NCBI RefSeq assembly: GCF_019880365.1
Contig: NZ_CP082271.1
Location: forward strand, 2,728,001 to 2,792,000
Direction: 5' to 3'
DNA length: 64,000 nt
From: Pseudomonas sp. DNDY-54
GTDB taxonomy: Bacteria > Pseudomonadota > Gammaproteobacteria > Pseudomonadales > Pseudomonadaceae
Shown: positions 43,809-52,289 of the stretch, piece after piece
Position numbering within the stretch: position 1 is the stretch's first letter
Layout: the number at the start of each line of letters is the position of its first letter
Position numbers and translations under genes: made by a program
Notes under the pieces: generated by a model
The model's input: the letters and a program-made list of their open reading frames with translations, nothing else
Told to the model about the DNA's origin: nothing
The model's database searches: none

Positions 43809-44648
43809 ATGACCGCAAGAACTCTAATGCTAACCGTGATAGCCATGCTTGCTTTTGCGGGAAATTCGCTACTGTGTCGCGCCGCACTTCGCGACAGCGA
43901 GATCGACCCTGCCAGCTTTACAGCACTACGTCTTCTATCCGGTGCCTTGGTGCTGTGGTTGCTGCTCAGCCTGAGACAAAGGTCTTCGGTCACGTCGGGG
44001 AATTGGAAAGGCGCTGTCGCGCTTTTCACCTACGCCGCAGCCTTTTCCTACGCCTATACGCATCTCGATGCCGGCGCCGGCGCGTTACTGCTATTCGGCG
44101 CGGTCCAGCTGAGCATGATTACCTGGGGGTTCTTCAAAGGGGAGCGACTTCAGCGTCTGCAGGTTGCGGGGTTGATGCTGGCGCTGGGTGGCGTCGTGGC
44201 ACTTCTGCTTCCCGGTACGGGCACGCCGTCGATCTCTGCGTCCTTACTGATGGTGCTGGCAGGGGTCGCTTGGGGCGCGTATTCACTGCTGGGCAAAGGA
44301 GCCGAAGACCCGCTTGCGGCGACCGCAGGCAATTTCATTCGCACCTTGCCCATCATGGCTGTGCTTTGCCTGCTAGCGCTGAGTGGGCTCAAGTGGGACA
44401 GCGCCGGGGTCGTGTACGCACTCCTATCGGGGGGCGTGATGTCCGGTATCGGCTATGCCATCTGGTATGCCGCGCTGCCAGGGCTAGCGGCCATGCAGGC
44501 GGCCAGCGTGCAGCTGAGCGTACCGCTTCTAACCGTGCTGGCAGGAAGTGCGTTTCTAGGGGAAGCCTTGACCAGCCAGTTGCTGATCGCGGGGATCGCA
44601 ATCCTCGGAGGGATCGCACTGGTATTGCGGCTCAAACACAACGCCTAA
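43809..44648 (+). CDS. EamA/DMT-family transporter
   Basis: 279 aa with about ten hydrophobic segments and two EamA repeats (about 1-135 and 145-275). It opens TARTLMLTVIAMLAFAGNSLLCR and the second repeat has the WGAYSLLGKGAEDP start. The AAGGA site lies just before the ATG. Members export metabolites or amino acids; the substrate is unknown. It lies inside the conserved sulA-topA block between two leftward genes. Confidence 0.9.
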   Translation: MTARTLMLTVIAMLAFAGNSLLCRAALRDSEIDPASFTALRLLSGALVLWLLLSLRQRSSVTSGNWKGAVALFTYAAAFSYAYTHLDAGAGALLLFGAVQLSMITWGFFKGERLQRLQVAGLMLALGGVVALLLPGTGTPSISASLLMVLAGVAWGAYSLLGKGAEDPLAATAGNFIRTLPIMAVLCLLALSGLKWDSAGVVYALLSGGVMSGIGYAIWYAALPGLAAMQAASVQLSVPLLTVLAGSAFLGEALTSQLLIAGIAILGGIALVLRLKHNA

Positions 44649-44683
44649 AGAACTGAGCCCCAGCGAACCGCTCGCTTGGGCGT

Positions 44684-45202
44684 TCACCATTCGGTAAGCG
44701 ATTCACGAAAGCGCAAGGCCAACGCTTTTAGGTTGCTTCGCCAGGATTCGATCTCTTCACGGCTTAGCGCCGGCACTTCCTCAACCACGCTGACCGCCTC
44801 AATCAAAGGCATGGTTGGATCCGTCTTGGCTTTGGCTGGCGCACGCGGCGGCTCGAACAGCACCGCGTATGCCCGGAGCAGTTGCGCCAGCCATGTTTCG
44901 GAATGCTCGGCCAGCTCTATCAGCTCCGCCAGCTCAGGACTCGGTGATGCATGCTGCGGCGAGCGTACCAGCAGCAACTCCGCACGCGATGCACTGGCGT
45001 CAGGCAGGCGGTAGTACCCAGCCACCTCGTGGCAAAGCCCCAGCAGCGCTCCGTAGAGATGGAAAAGACTAGCCTCTCGCTCTGCTTGGATCAGACCCGG
45101 CGCATTCATCGCGCCTTTCTCCTCGGCCCGCCGCCAATTGGCGAGTGCGAGACCGGCGAAGTATATTTTCTGATTGGTTCGGGTATACAGCTCATGAGCC
45201 AT
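44684..45202 (-). CDS. DUF6586 family protein
   Basis: 172 aa, mostly helical and soluble, beginning AHELYTRTNQKIYFAGLALANWRRAEE. Its place just downstream of topA, in the same direction, is that of P. aeruginosa PA3010, and I assign the same Pseudomonas-specific family; function unknown. ATG 45202 follows GGGAG; longer upstream frames overlap the topA end. Confidence 0.82.
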   Translation of the reverse strand: MAHELYTRTNQKIYFAGLALANWRRAEEKGAMNAPGLIQAEREASLFHLYGALLGLCHEVAGYYRLPDASASRAELLLVRSPQHASPSPELAELIELAEHSETWLAQLLRAYAVLFEPPRAPAKAKTDPTMPLIEAVSVVEEVPALSREEIESWRSNLKALALRFRESLTEW

Positions 45203-45235
45203 GGCGACGGTCTCCCAAGAGAGTGTGGAACGTTG

Positions 45236-45265
45236 CGGGAGGAGCCGAAAAATCGAATCCTCCCG
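45236..45265 (-). repeat. Inverted repeat downstream of topA
   Basis: An 8-bp perfect inverted repeat, CGGGAGGA / TCCTCCCG with a 14-nt A/T-rich loop, lies between topA and the DUF6586 gene. It lacks a T-run, so it might attenuate or process a shared transcript. Confidence 0.35.
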
Positions 45266-45275
45266 ACGCTGACGC

Positions 45276-47888
45276 TTACTTACCGGTGCTCTTGTCTTCC
45301 ACTTTCCACTTGCCGCCATCGAAGAAAGCTTTCCAGCCGGTCGGCTTGCCATTCACCTCGGTCTGCACGTACTGCTCCTTGGTCTTGCGGCTGAAGCGGA
45401 TGACGGCTGGGCGCCCCTCAGCATCTTTTTGTGGCGCACTCAGGAGGAAGTGATACTTCGGATCGATTTCATCCTTATGTGGGATAAGCTCTTTCACCAG
45501 CGGTGCGCGCGTCTCGCGATTCTTCGGGAACTGGCTGGCTGCAAGGAACAACCCGGACGCCCCATCCCGTAGCACATAAGTATCGTCGACCTTTTCGCAT
45601 TTGAGCTCCGGCATCTTCACCGCATCCATCTTCGGCGGCGCCGCCTCACCGCTCCTAAGCAACTTGCGGGTGTTCTTGCATTCAGCATTAGTGCATCCGA
45701 AGAACTTGCCAAAGCGACCGGTCTTGAGCTGCATCTCGCTGCCACACTTATCGCATTCAAGGCTGGGCCCTTCGTAACCCTTGATGCGGTATTGCCCTTC
45801 CTCGATTTCGTAGCCGCTGCAATCAGGATTATTGCCACAGATGTGCAGCTTATGGGTCTCGTCCAGCAAATAGGCGTCCATCGCGGTGCTACAAATCGGG
45901 CAGCGATGCTTGCCAAGCAGCACACGAGACTCGGACTCGCCCTCATCATCAGCGGCAATTTCATCGCCGGGAACCAGGTTGACGGTGGACTTGCAACGTT
46001 CTTTCGGTGGCAGGCTGTAGCCGGAGCAACCGAGGAAAACCCCTGTGGATGCCGTGCGAATCATCATCGGCCGGCCGCAAACCTTACAGGGAATATCCGT
46101 CAGGGTTGGCTGGTTCGCGCGCATGCCGTTGTCACCAGCTTCGGCAACCTCGAGCTTCTTCTTGAAATCGCCGTAGAACTCATCAAGCACGTGCTTCCAT
46201 TCGCGCTGACCCTGGGCGACATCGTCAAGGTTCTCCTCCATGCCGGCGGTGAAGCCGTAATCCATGAGGTTGTTGAAGCTCTCCGAGAGGCGTTCGGTGA
46301 CAATGTCACCCATCTTCTCGGAATAGAACCGGCGGTTATGCAGGGAGACGTATCCACGATCCTGGATCGTAGAGATGATCGCAGCGTAGGTCGACGGGCG
46401 ACCAATGCCGCGCTTTTCCATTTCCTTGACCAGACTTGCTTCGGAGTAACGTGCTGGCGGCTTGGTGAAATGCTGGCTCGGATCAAGCTTGATCAGCTTC
46501 ATCCCGTCGCCCTTGTTCATGTCCGGCAATACGTCGTCTTCGCCGCTCTTGCTCTGCTGGGGCATGACCTTTGTATAACCGTCGAACTTGAGGATTCGGC
46601 CTTTGGCGCGAAGTTCGAAATTCCCGGCGGAAACCGTCACGCTGGTTGATAGGTACTGAGCAGGCGGCATCTGGCACGCAACGAACTGGCGCCAGATGAG
46701 ATCGTAGAGACGTTCCGCATCGCGCTCCATTCCCGACAGCTGCGTGGGACGAAGATTGACATCGGAAGGACGGATCGCCTCGTGCGCCTCTTGGGCGCCT
46801 TCTTTGCTGGAGTAGAAGTTGGGCTTCTCTGGCAGGTACTTATTGCCGAACTCATCTTCAATGAAGCCACGAACCATGCTCAACGCATCGGCCGATAGAT
46901 TGGTCGAGTCGGTACGCATGTAGGTGATGTAGCCAGCCTCGTAGAGACGCTGCGCCATCATCATGGTCTTTTTAACGCCGAAGCCGAGGCGGTTGCTTGC
47001 GGCCTGTTGCAGCGTCGAGGTGATAAAGGGGGCCGACGGTTTGCTGCTGGTCGGCTTGTCCTCACGCTTGGTGACGCTGTAGTTCGAATCCTTGAGCTGC
47101 TCAAGGGCAGCCATTGCATGGGATTCGTTGAGCGGCTTAAAGGCTTCGCCATTCTCGCGGGCGACCTCGAAGCGGACCTTGGCATTGCTGCTCGTGCTGA
47201 GGTCGGCGTGCACTTCCCAGTACTCTTCAGGGACGAACGCCCGGATCTCTCGCTCACGCTCAACCACAAGCTTCACGGCAACCGACTGAACGCGACCAGC
47301 CGAAAGCCCACGGGCAATCTTCGACCAGAGCAGCGGCGAGACCATGTAGCCCACGACACGATCGAGGAAGCGCCGCGCTTGCTGCGCGTTGACGCGATTG
47401 ATGTCCAGGTCGCCCGGCTTGGAGAAGGCCTCCTGGATCGCCTTCTTGGTGATCTCGTTGAACACCACGCGCTTGTAGCGACTGTCATCGCCGCCAATGG
47501 ACTCGCGCAGGTGCCAGGCGATGGCCTCCCCTTCTCTATCCAAGTCGGTCGCGAGATAGATGGTGTCGGCTTCCTTGGCCAGGCGACGAAGCTCATCGAT
47601 GACCTTTTCCTTGCCCGGCAGGATTTCGTACTTCGCCTTCCAGCCATGCTCGGGATCGATGCCCATACGGGTAAACAGCTGACGCTTGGCTTTTTCCTTC
47701 GGTGACAAGGCCGGCGCTTCGGCAGCGGCCGCCTTGCCGCGCTTGACCGGTTCCTTGTTGGCAGAACCGCTGGTAGGAAGGTCGCGGATGTGGCCGATAC
47801 TCGACTTCACCACGTACTGGTTACCCAAATACTTGTTGATTGTCTTGGCCTTGGCCGGTGATTCCACGATGACCAGCGATTTACCCAT
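45276..47888 (-). CDS. topA: DNA topoisomerase I
   Basis: 870 aa type IA enzyme that relaxes negative supercoils. TOPRIM domain at the N-terminus with GKSLVIVESPAKAKTI and the acidic triad in ATDLDREGEA; the catalytic tyrosine is in ITYMRTDSTNLS. The C-terminus has three Cys4 zinc ribbons (starting CKVCGRP, CPICSTA, CDKCGSE) and a further ribbon-like end lacking cysteines. The length is standard for Pseudomonas. A promoter is suggested about 250 nt upstream. Confidence 0.97.
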   Translation of the reverse strand: MGKSLVIVESPAKAKTINKYLGNQYVVKSSIGHIRDLPTSGSANKEPVKRGKAAAAEAPALSPKEKAKRQLFTRMGIDPEHGWKAKYEILPGKEKVIDELRRLAKEADTIYLATDLDREGEAIAWHLRESIGGDDSRYKRVVFNEITKKAIQEAFSKPGDLDINRVNAQQARRFLDRVVGYMVSPLLWSKIARGLSAGRVQSVAVKLVVEREREIRAFVPEEYWEVHADLSTSSNAKVRFEVARENGEAFKPLNESHAMAALEQLKDSNYSVTKREDKPTSSKPSAPFITSTLQQAASNRLGFGVKKTMMMAQRLYEAGYITYMRTDSTNLSADALSMVRGFIEDEFGNKYLPEKPNFYSSKEGAQEAHEAIRPSDVNLRPTQLSGMERDAERLYDLIWRQFVACQMPPAQYLSTSVTVSAGNFELRAKGRILKFDGYTKVMPQQSKSGEDDVLPDMNKGDGMKLIKLDPSQHFTKPPARYSEASLVKEMEKRGIGRPSTYAAIISTIQDRGYVSLHNRRFYSEKMGDIVTERLSESFNNLMDYGFTAGMEENLDDVAQGQREWKHVLDEFYGDFKKKLEVAEAGDNGMRANQPTLTDIPCKVCGRPMMIRTASTGVFLGCSGYSLPPKERCKSTVNLVPGDEIAADDEGESESRVLLGKHRCPICSTAMDAYLLDETHKLHICGNNPDCSGYEIEEGQYRIKGYEGPSLECDKCGSEMQLKTGRFGKFFGCTNAECKNTRKLLRSGEAAPPKMDAVKMPELKCEKVDDTYVLRDGASGLFLAASQFPKNRETRAPLVKELIPHKDEIDPKYHFLLSAPQKDAEGRPAVIRFSRKTKEQYVQTEVNGKPTGWKAFFDGGKWKVEDKSTGK

Positions 47889-48135
47889 GGAGAGGAGAGT
47901 TCCTGAATCGAGAGATGAACTGAGAATTTGAGCCGGCAGGTGCCGAACGACAGTATCCGCCGTTCAGTCTGCCAGAAAGAAGCGAAGCAGCCCTTTCAGG
48001 ACTGCATGGAGCATTCAATTGCTCCGGAAACCTTCTATACCCGCAGCGAAAATCCATTGGCAATCTAACTGCACGGCGGGTTTGTACTGCCCGAAACCAA
48101 GAAAATCGTTTTCACTCGGCCCGAAAGCACCGCTA

Positions 48136-48163
48136 TATATAGTGGCGATAGAGCCAAGGTCAA
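48136..48163 (-). promoter_or_regulatory. Sigma-70 type promoter, probably of topA
   Basis: On the minus strand TTGACC is followed by 16 bases and TATATA. It is the only strong -35/-10 pair in the 309-base gap (47889-48197) before topA; the leader would be about 240 nt. No gene is supported in this gap. Confidence 0.6.
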
Positions 48164-48197
48164 GCGCAGGGGTTAAGCCAGCCCATGTTGATAACCC

Positions 48198-48425
48198 TTA
48201 AAACCGGCTCGCTTCGGCTTCGATCAGGGCGAAACGGGGAAGCGTTTCGCCGTCGACTTCTACCGTTTCGGTAAACATCGAGAGCGGGCGCACCCAAAGG
48301 CCGAAATCCCCGTACAGCGCCTGATAGAACACCACTGGCTCTTCCGTTTCGGAGTGCCGAGCAATCGCGTATACCCGGTATTCAGGGCCTTTGTAATGGC
48401 GGTAACGGCCTGGCGTGACCTGCAT
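48198..48425 (-). CDS. DUF1653 family protein
   Basis: 75 aa. The DUF1653 signature is complete: PGRYRHYKGPEYRVYAIARHSETEEPVVFYQALYGDFGLWVRPL. It is a small soluble beta protein conserved in many bacteria with no firm function. ATG 48425 is the first residue of the family. It lies between fadA, which ends at a terminator, and topA. Confidence 0.9.
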   Translation of the reverse strand: MQVTPGRYRHYKGPEYRVYAIARHSETEEPVVFYQALYGDFGLWVRPLSMFTETVEVDGETLPRFALIEAEASRF

Positions 48426-48460
48426 GTCGACTGCCTCAAAAAAACATATCCAGAAAATGA

Positions 48461-48485
48461 AAACCGGGGCACATGGCCCCGGTTT
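48461..48485 (-). terminator. Intrinsic terminator of fadBA
   Basis: A perfect 10-bp stem (AAACCGGGGC / GCCCCGGTTT) with a 5-nt loop; on the minus strand it is followed by TCATTTTC. It lies 16 nt after the fadA stop. Confidence 0.85.
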
Positions 48486-48501
48486 CCGTGTAACGAACAG
48501 C

Positions 48502-49677
48502 TTAGACGCGTTCGAACACCGTGGTGATACCTTGGCCCAGGCCGATACACATCGTAGCCACGCCAAGCGTACCCCCGTTCTGCTTCATCACGTTCAGCAG
48601 GGTGCCCGAAATACGAGCACCGGAGCAACCGAACGGATGACCCAGTGCGATGGCACCTCCATGCAGATTGACCTTCTGTTCCATCTTGTCGAGCAACTTC
48701 AAATCCTTAAGCACAGGCAGTGCCTGAGCTGCGAAGGCTTCGTTGAGCTCGACGTAATCGATGTCGTCCATGGTCAGACCGGCACGCTTGAGCGCTTTCT
48801 GGGTCGCCGGCACCGGGCCGTAACCCATGATTGCCGGGTCTACACCCGCCAGGGCCATGGAGCGAATCACAGCCATTGGCTGGATGCCCAAATCCTGCGC
48901 ACGCTGCGCCGACATGACGATCATGCAGGACGCACCGTCGGTGATCTGCGAAGACGTGCCAGCAGTCACGGTGCCGCCCTTCGGATTGAATGCCGGCTTG
49001 AGCGCGGCGAGGCTCTCGAGGGTGGTTTCCGGGCGAATGGTTTCATCGTAGTCGAAGACCTTGAGGAAACCGTTCTCGTCGTAGCCCTCCATCGGGATGA
49101 TTTCATCCTTGAACATGCCGTCGACCGTCGCTTTGTGCGCCAGACGATGAGAACGTTCGCCGAAGGCATCCTGCTGCTCGCGGGTGATGCCATGCATCTT
49201 GCCCAGCATTTCAGCGGTCAGACCCATCATGCCGGATGCCTTGGCGGCGTACAGCGACAGCTGCGGGTTCGGGTCGACACCATGCATCATGCCGACGTGG
49301 CCCATGTGCTCGACACCACCGACGACAAAGACGTCACCGTTGCCGGTCATGATCGCCTGAGCGGCGGTATGCAGCGCGCTCATGGAGGAGCCACACAGGC
49401 GGCTAACGGTCTGAGCAGCACTGGTGTGCGGGATGCGGGTCAGCAGCGAGGCCATGCGGGCCACGTTCCAGCCCTGCTCAAGGGTCTGGTTGACGCAGCC
49501 CCAGATCACGTCCTCAACTTCAGCTGGATCAACCTTGGAGTTGCGTGCCAGCAAGCCATCGATCAGGTGCGCGGACATGGTCTCGGCGCGGGTATTGCGG
49601 TGCATGCCGCCCTTGGAACGACCCATCGGGGTACGGCCGAAGTCGACAATGACGACGTCTCTCGGATTAAGGCTCAT
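48502..49677 (-). CDS. fadA: 3-ketoacyl-CoA thiolase FadA
   Basis: 391 aa thiolase, the beta subunit of the fatty-acid beta-oxidation complex; it splits acetyl-CoA off 3-ketoacyl-CoA. Catalytic Cys95 is in VSRLCGSSMSA; the histidine lies in ALGHPFGCSGAR and the second cysteine in MCIGLGQG. The length matches P. aeruginosa FadA. It lies 17 nt after fadB on the same transcript, which ends at the terminator at 48461. Confidence 0.97.
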   Translation of the reverse strand: MSLNPRDVVIVDFGRTPMGRSKGGMHRNTRAETMSAHLIDGLLARNSKVDPAEVEDVIWGCVNQTLEQGWNVARMASLLTRIPHTSAAQTVSRLCGSSMSALHTAAQAIMTGNGDVFVVGGVEHMGHVGMMHGVDPNPQLSLYAAKASGMMGLTAEMLGKMHGITREQQDAFGERSHRLAHKATVDGMFKDEIIPMEGYDENGFLKVFDYDETIRPETTLESLAALKPAFNPKGGTVTAGTSSQITDGASCMIVMSAQRAQDLGIQPMAVIRSMALAGVDPAIMGYGPVPATQKALKRAGLTMDDIDYVELNEAFAAQALPVLKDLKLLDKMEQKVNLHGGAIALGHPFGCSGARISGTLLNVMKQNGGTLGVATMCIGLGQGITTVFERV

Positions 49678-49694
49678 ATCTCTTTTTTCCTCAA

Positions 49695-51842
49695 TTAACC
49701 GTAGAAGCGCTGGCCGTTGGCAGCCATTTCACGCAGCTTCGCAGTCGGCTGATACAGCGGACCCAGGTCGGCGTACTTGTCGGCCAAGGCCACGAACTCG
49801 GCGACACCGATCGAATCGATGTAGCGCAGTGCACCACCACGGAAGGGAGGGAAACCGATGCCGTAGATCAAGCCCATATCAGCTTCGGCAGCGGTTTCGA
49901 CGATGTTGTCTTCCAGGCAGCGGACCGTTTCCAGGCACAGCGGGATCATCATGTAGTTGATGATGTCCTCGTCGGACAGCTCGCGAGTCTCGCTGACCAC
50001 CGGCTTGAGCAGCTCGTAGGATTGCGGATCGACCACCTTCTTCGGCTTGCCCTTCTTGTCCATCTCGTAGACATAGAAGCCCTTGCCGTTCTTCTGACCG
50101 AGGCGGTTGGCGTCGTACATGACGTCGACGGCTGTACGGGTGTCGTCTTTCATGCGATCCGGGAAGCCTTCGGCCATGACGTCACGACCGTGATGGCCTG
50201 TGTCCATGCCGACGACGTCCATCAGATAGGCCGGGCCCATCGGCCAGCCGAACTTCTCCATCACCTTGTCAGCGCGGACGAAGTCCACACCGTGAGCGAT
50301 GGCGCGGGCGAAGCCGCCGAAATAAGGGAACAGGACGCGGTTGACCAGGAAGCCTGGGCAATCATTGACCACGACAGGGCTCTTACCCATTTTCTTGGCG
50401 TAAGCAACGGTCGTGGCGATCGCGGTTTCGCTGGTCTTCTCGCCACGGATCACTTCCACCAGCGGCATCATGTGCACCGGGTTGAAGAAGTGCATGCCGC
50501 AGAAGTTTTCCGGACGCTTGAGCGCCTGGGCCAGCAGGCTGATGGAGATGGTCGAGGTGTTCGAGGCGATGATCGCATCATCACGCACCAGACCTTCGAC
50601 TTCGGCCAGTACCGACTGCTTGATCTTCGGGTTTTCGACAACGGCTTCGACGACGATGTCGACGTGACCGAAGTCACCGTACGACATGGTGGGGCGAATG
50701 GCATTGAGCGCCTCGGCCATCTTCGCCGGAGTCAGGCGACCCTTTTCGACGCGCTTGCCGAGCAGCTTGGAGGCCTCGTTCAGGCCCATCTGGATACCCT
50801 CTTCGCGGATATCCTTCATCAGGATCGGCGTGCCTTTGACAGCCGACTGGTAGGCAATACCGCCACCCATGATGCCGGCGCCCAGTACGGCAGCCAACTT
50901 CACGTCACGGGCTTGCTTGTCGTAGGCCTTGGCTTTTTTCTTCAGCTCCTGATCGCTCAGAAACAGGCCAACCAGGCTTTGCGCAACCGACGTCTTGGCA
51001 AGTTTGACGAAGCCAGCGGCCTCGACTTCGATCGCTTTGTCGCGCCCGAAATTGGCGGCTTTCTGAATGGTCTTGATCGCTTCAACCGGCGCCGGGTAGT
51101 TCGGGCCCGCTTGACCAGCCACGAAACCCTTGGAGGTTTCGAAAGCCATCATTTGCTCAATGGCGTTGAGCTTGAGCTTGTCCAACTTCGGCTGACGCTT
51201 GGCCTTGTAGTCCAGCTCGCCGGAGATGGCGCGCTTGACCAGATCCAGCGCGGCGGCCTGCAGCTGCTCGGGAGCAACCACAGCGTCTACGGCGCGAACC
51301 TTGAGCGCGTCTTCAGCGCGGTTTTCCTTGCCGGATGCAATCCACTCGACAGCGTTATCGACGCCGATCAGGCGCGGCAGGCGAACCGTGCCGCCGAAGC
51401 CCGGGTAGATGCCCAGCTTCACTTCCGGCAGACCGACTTTCGCCACGGTAGACATGACGCGGTAGTCAGCAGCCATGCACATCTCGAAACCACCGCCCAG
51501 TGCGATGCCGTTAATGGCAGCGACAGTCGGGACACCGAGGTCTTCGAAATCGCTGAAGATCTTGTTCGCTTCGAGGTTGCCGGCGACCAGCTCCTCATCG
51601 GACAGCTTGAAGTTGTCGACGAATTCGGTGATGTCCGCACCGACGATGAATACATCCTTGCCGCTGGTAACGATAACGCCTTTGACGGAGCTGTCGGCCT
51701 TGATGGCGTCGACGGCCTGACGAAGGTCATTGAGGGTGAGGCGATTGAACTTGTTGACGGACTCACCCTTGAGGTCGAAATTCAATTCGACGATGCCGCT
51801 CTCAAGAGCCTTAACCGTGATGGCTTTACCTTCGTAAATCAT
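49695..51842 (-). CDS. fadB: Multifunctional fatty acid oxidation protein FadB
   Basis: 715 aa alpha subunit of the beta-oxidation complex: an N-terminal enoyl-CoA hydratase/isomerase (1-190; oxyanion loop INGIALGGGFEMC, Glu in LPEVKLGIYPGFGG) joined to a 3-hydroxyacyl-CoA dehydrogenase (about 310-715; NAD site LGAGIMGGGIA). The ATG at 51842 is preferred over an adjoining TTG because of the GGAGAT site and the conserved N-terminus IYEGKAITVKAL. PsrA controls this operon in other pseudomonads; a matching operator is not evident here. Confidence 0.97.
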   Translation of the reverse strand: MIYEGKAITVKALESGIVELNFDLKGESVNKFNRLTLNDLRQAVDAIKADSSVKGVIVTSGKDVFIVGADITEFVDNFKLSDEELVAGNLEANKIFSDFEDLGVPTVAAINGIALGGGFEMCMAADYRVMSTVAKVGLPEVKLGIYPGFGGTVRLPRLIGVDNAVEWIASGKENRAEDALKVRAVDAVVAPEQLQAAALDLVKRAISGELDYKAKRQPKLDKLKLNAIEQMMAFETSKGFVAGQAGPNYPAPVEAIKTIQKAANFGRDKAIEVEAAGFVKLAKTSVAQSLVGLFLSDQELKKKAKAYDKQARDVKLAAVLGAGIMGGGIAYQSAVKGTPILMKDIREEGIQMGLNEASKLLGKRVEKGRLTPAKMAEALNAIRPTMSYGDFGHVDIVVEAVVENPKIKQSVLAEVEGLVRDDAIIASNTSTISISLLAQALKRPENFCGMHFFNPVHMMPLVEVIRGEKTSETAIATTVAYAKKMGKSPVVVNDCPGFLVNRVLFPYFGGFARAIAHGVDFVRADKVMEKFGWPMGPAYLMDVVGMDTGHHGRDVMAEGFPDRMKDDTRTAVDVMYDANRLGQKNGKGFYVYEMDKKGKPKKVVDPQSYELLKPVVSETRELSDEDIINYMMIPLCLETVRCLEDNIVETAAEADMGLIYGIGFPPFRGGALRYIDSIGVAEFVALADKYADLGPLYQPTAKLREMAANGQRFYG

Positions 51843-52289
51843 CAACTGATCTCCACGGTATGGAAGCTGAACGTTACGTGTCGCACGTCATCGGCCCGAA
51901 GACCGTCACCGTTACCGGTGAAACGACACCCACCGACACGATAAACCGGGCTGACGGCATTTGCGTGGCAAACGCTCGATTCATACGCCCGTTTGATTTG
52001 GGTGAGCACACCTTCATGGAAAAGCGATCCATTGTCAATCGGCTGACCGATCACACCAAGGTGCCCATGAGCAATCAGACCGGTAAGCCTAGCCAAGGCC
52101 GGTAATGCTGCAGCTGAACGCGAGAGTTTTTCTTCATTGACGTGCATTCACACCGCTGATGCGCGCGAGAGGGTCAATGAACCCCCACTGCATAGGATCG
52201 TCACAAACTGGCAAGGCGTTAGTACACTCGCCGCCTACTACCAATTTCGTAACGCTGCGCCAGTACGCAGCTGCGCTCAGGAGTTTCAC
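51843..52289. other. Divergent intergenic region fadB / ptrB
   Basis: About 450 bases with the promoters of both genes. It contains widely spaced inverted half sites CAAACG (51969) and CGTTTG (51990), 15 bases apart, which resemble PsrA half sites but not its usual spacing. Short frames on both strands are not supported. Confidence 0.45.

Noticed and set aside
50022..51944. 640-codon open frame on the + strand opposite fadB
   Set aside because: It is antisense to fadB, is rich in His, Asp, Leu and Arg as a mirror of its codons, and matches no family I know; fadB is certain.
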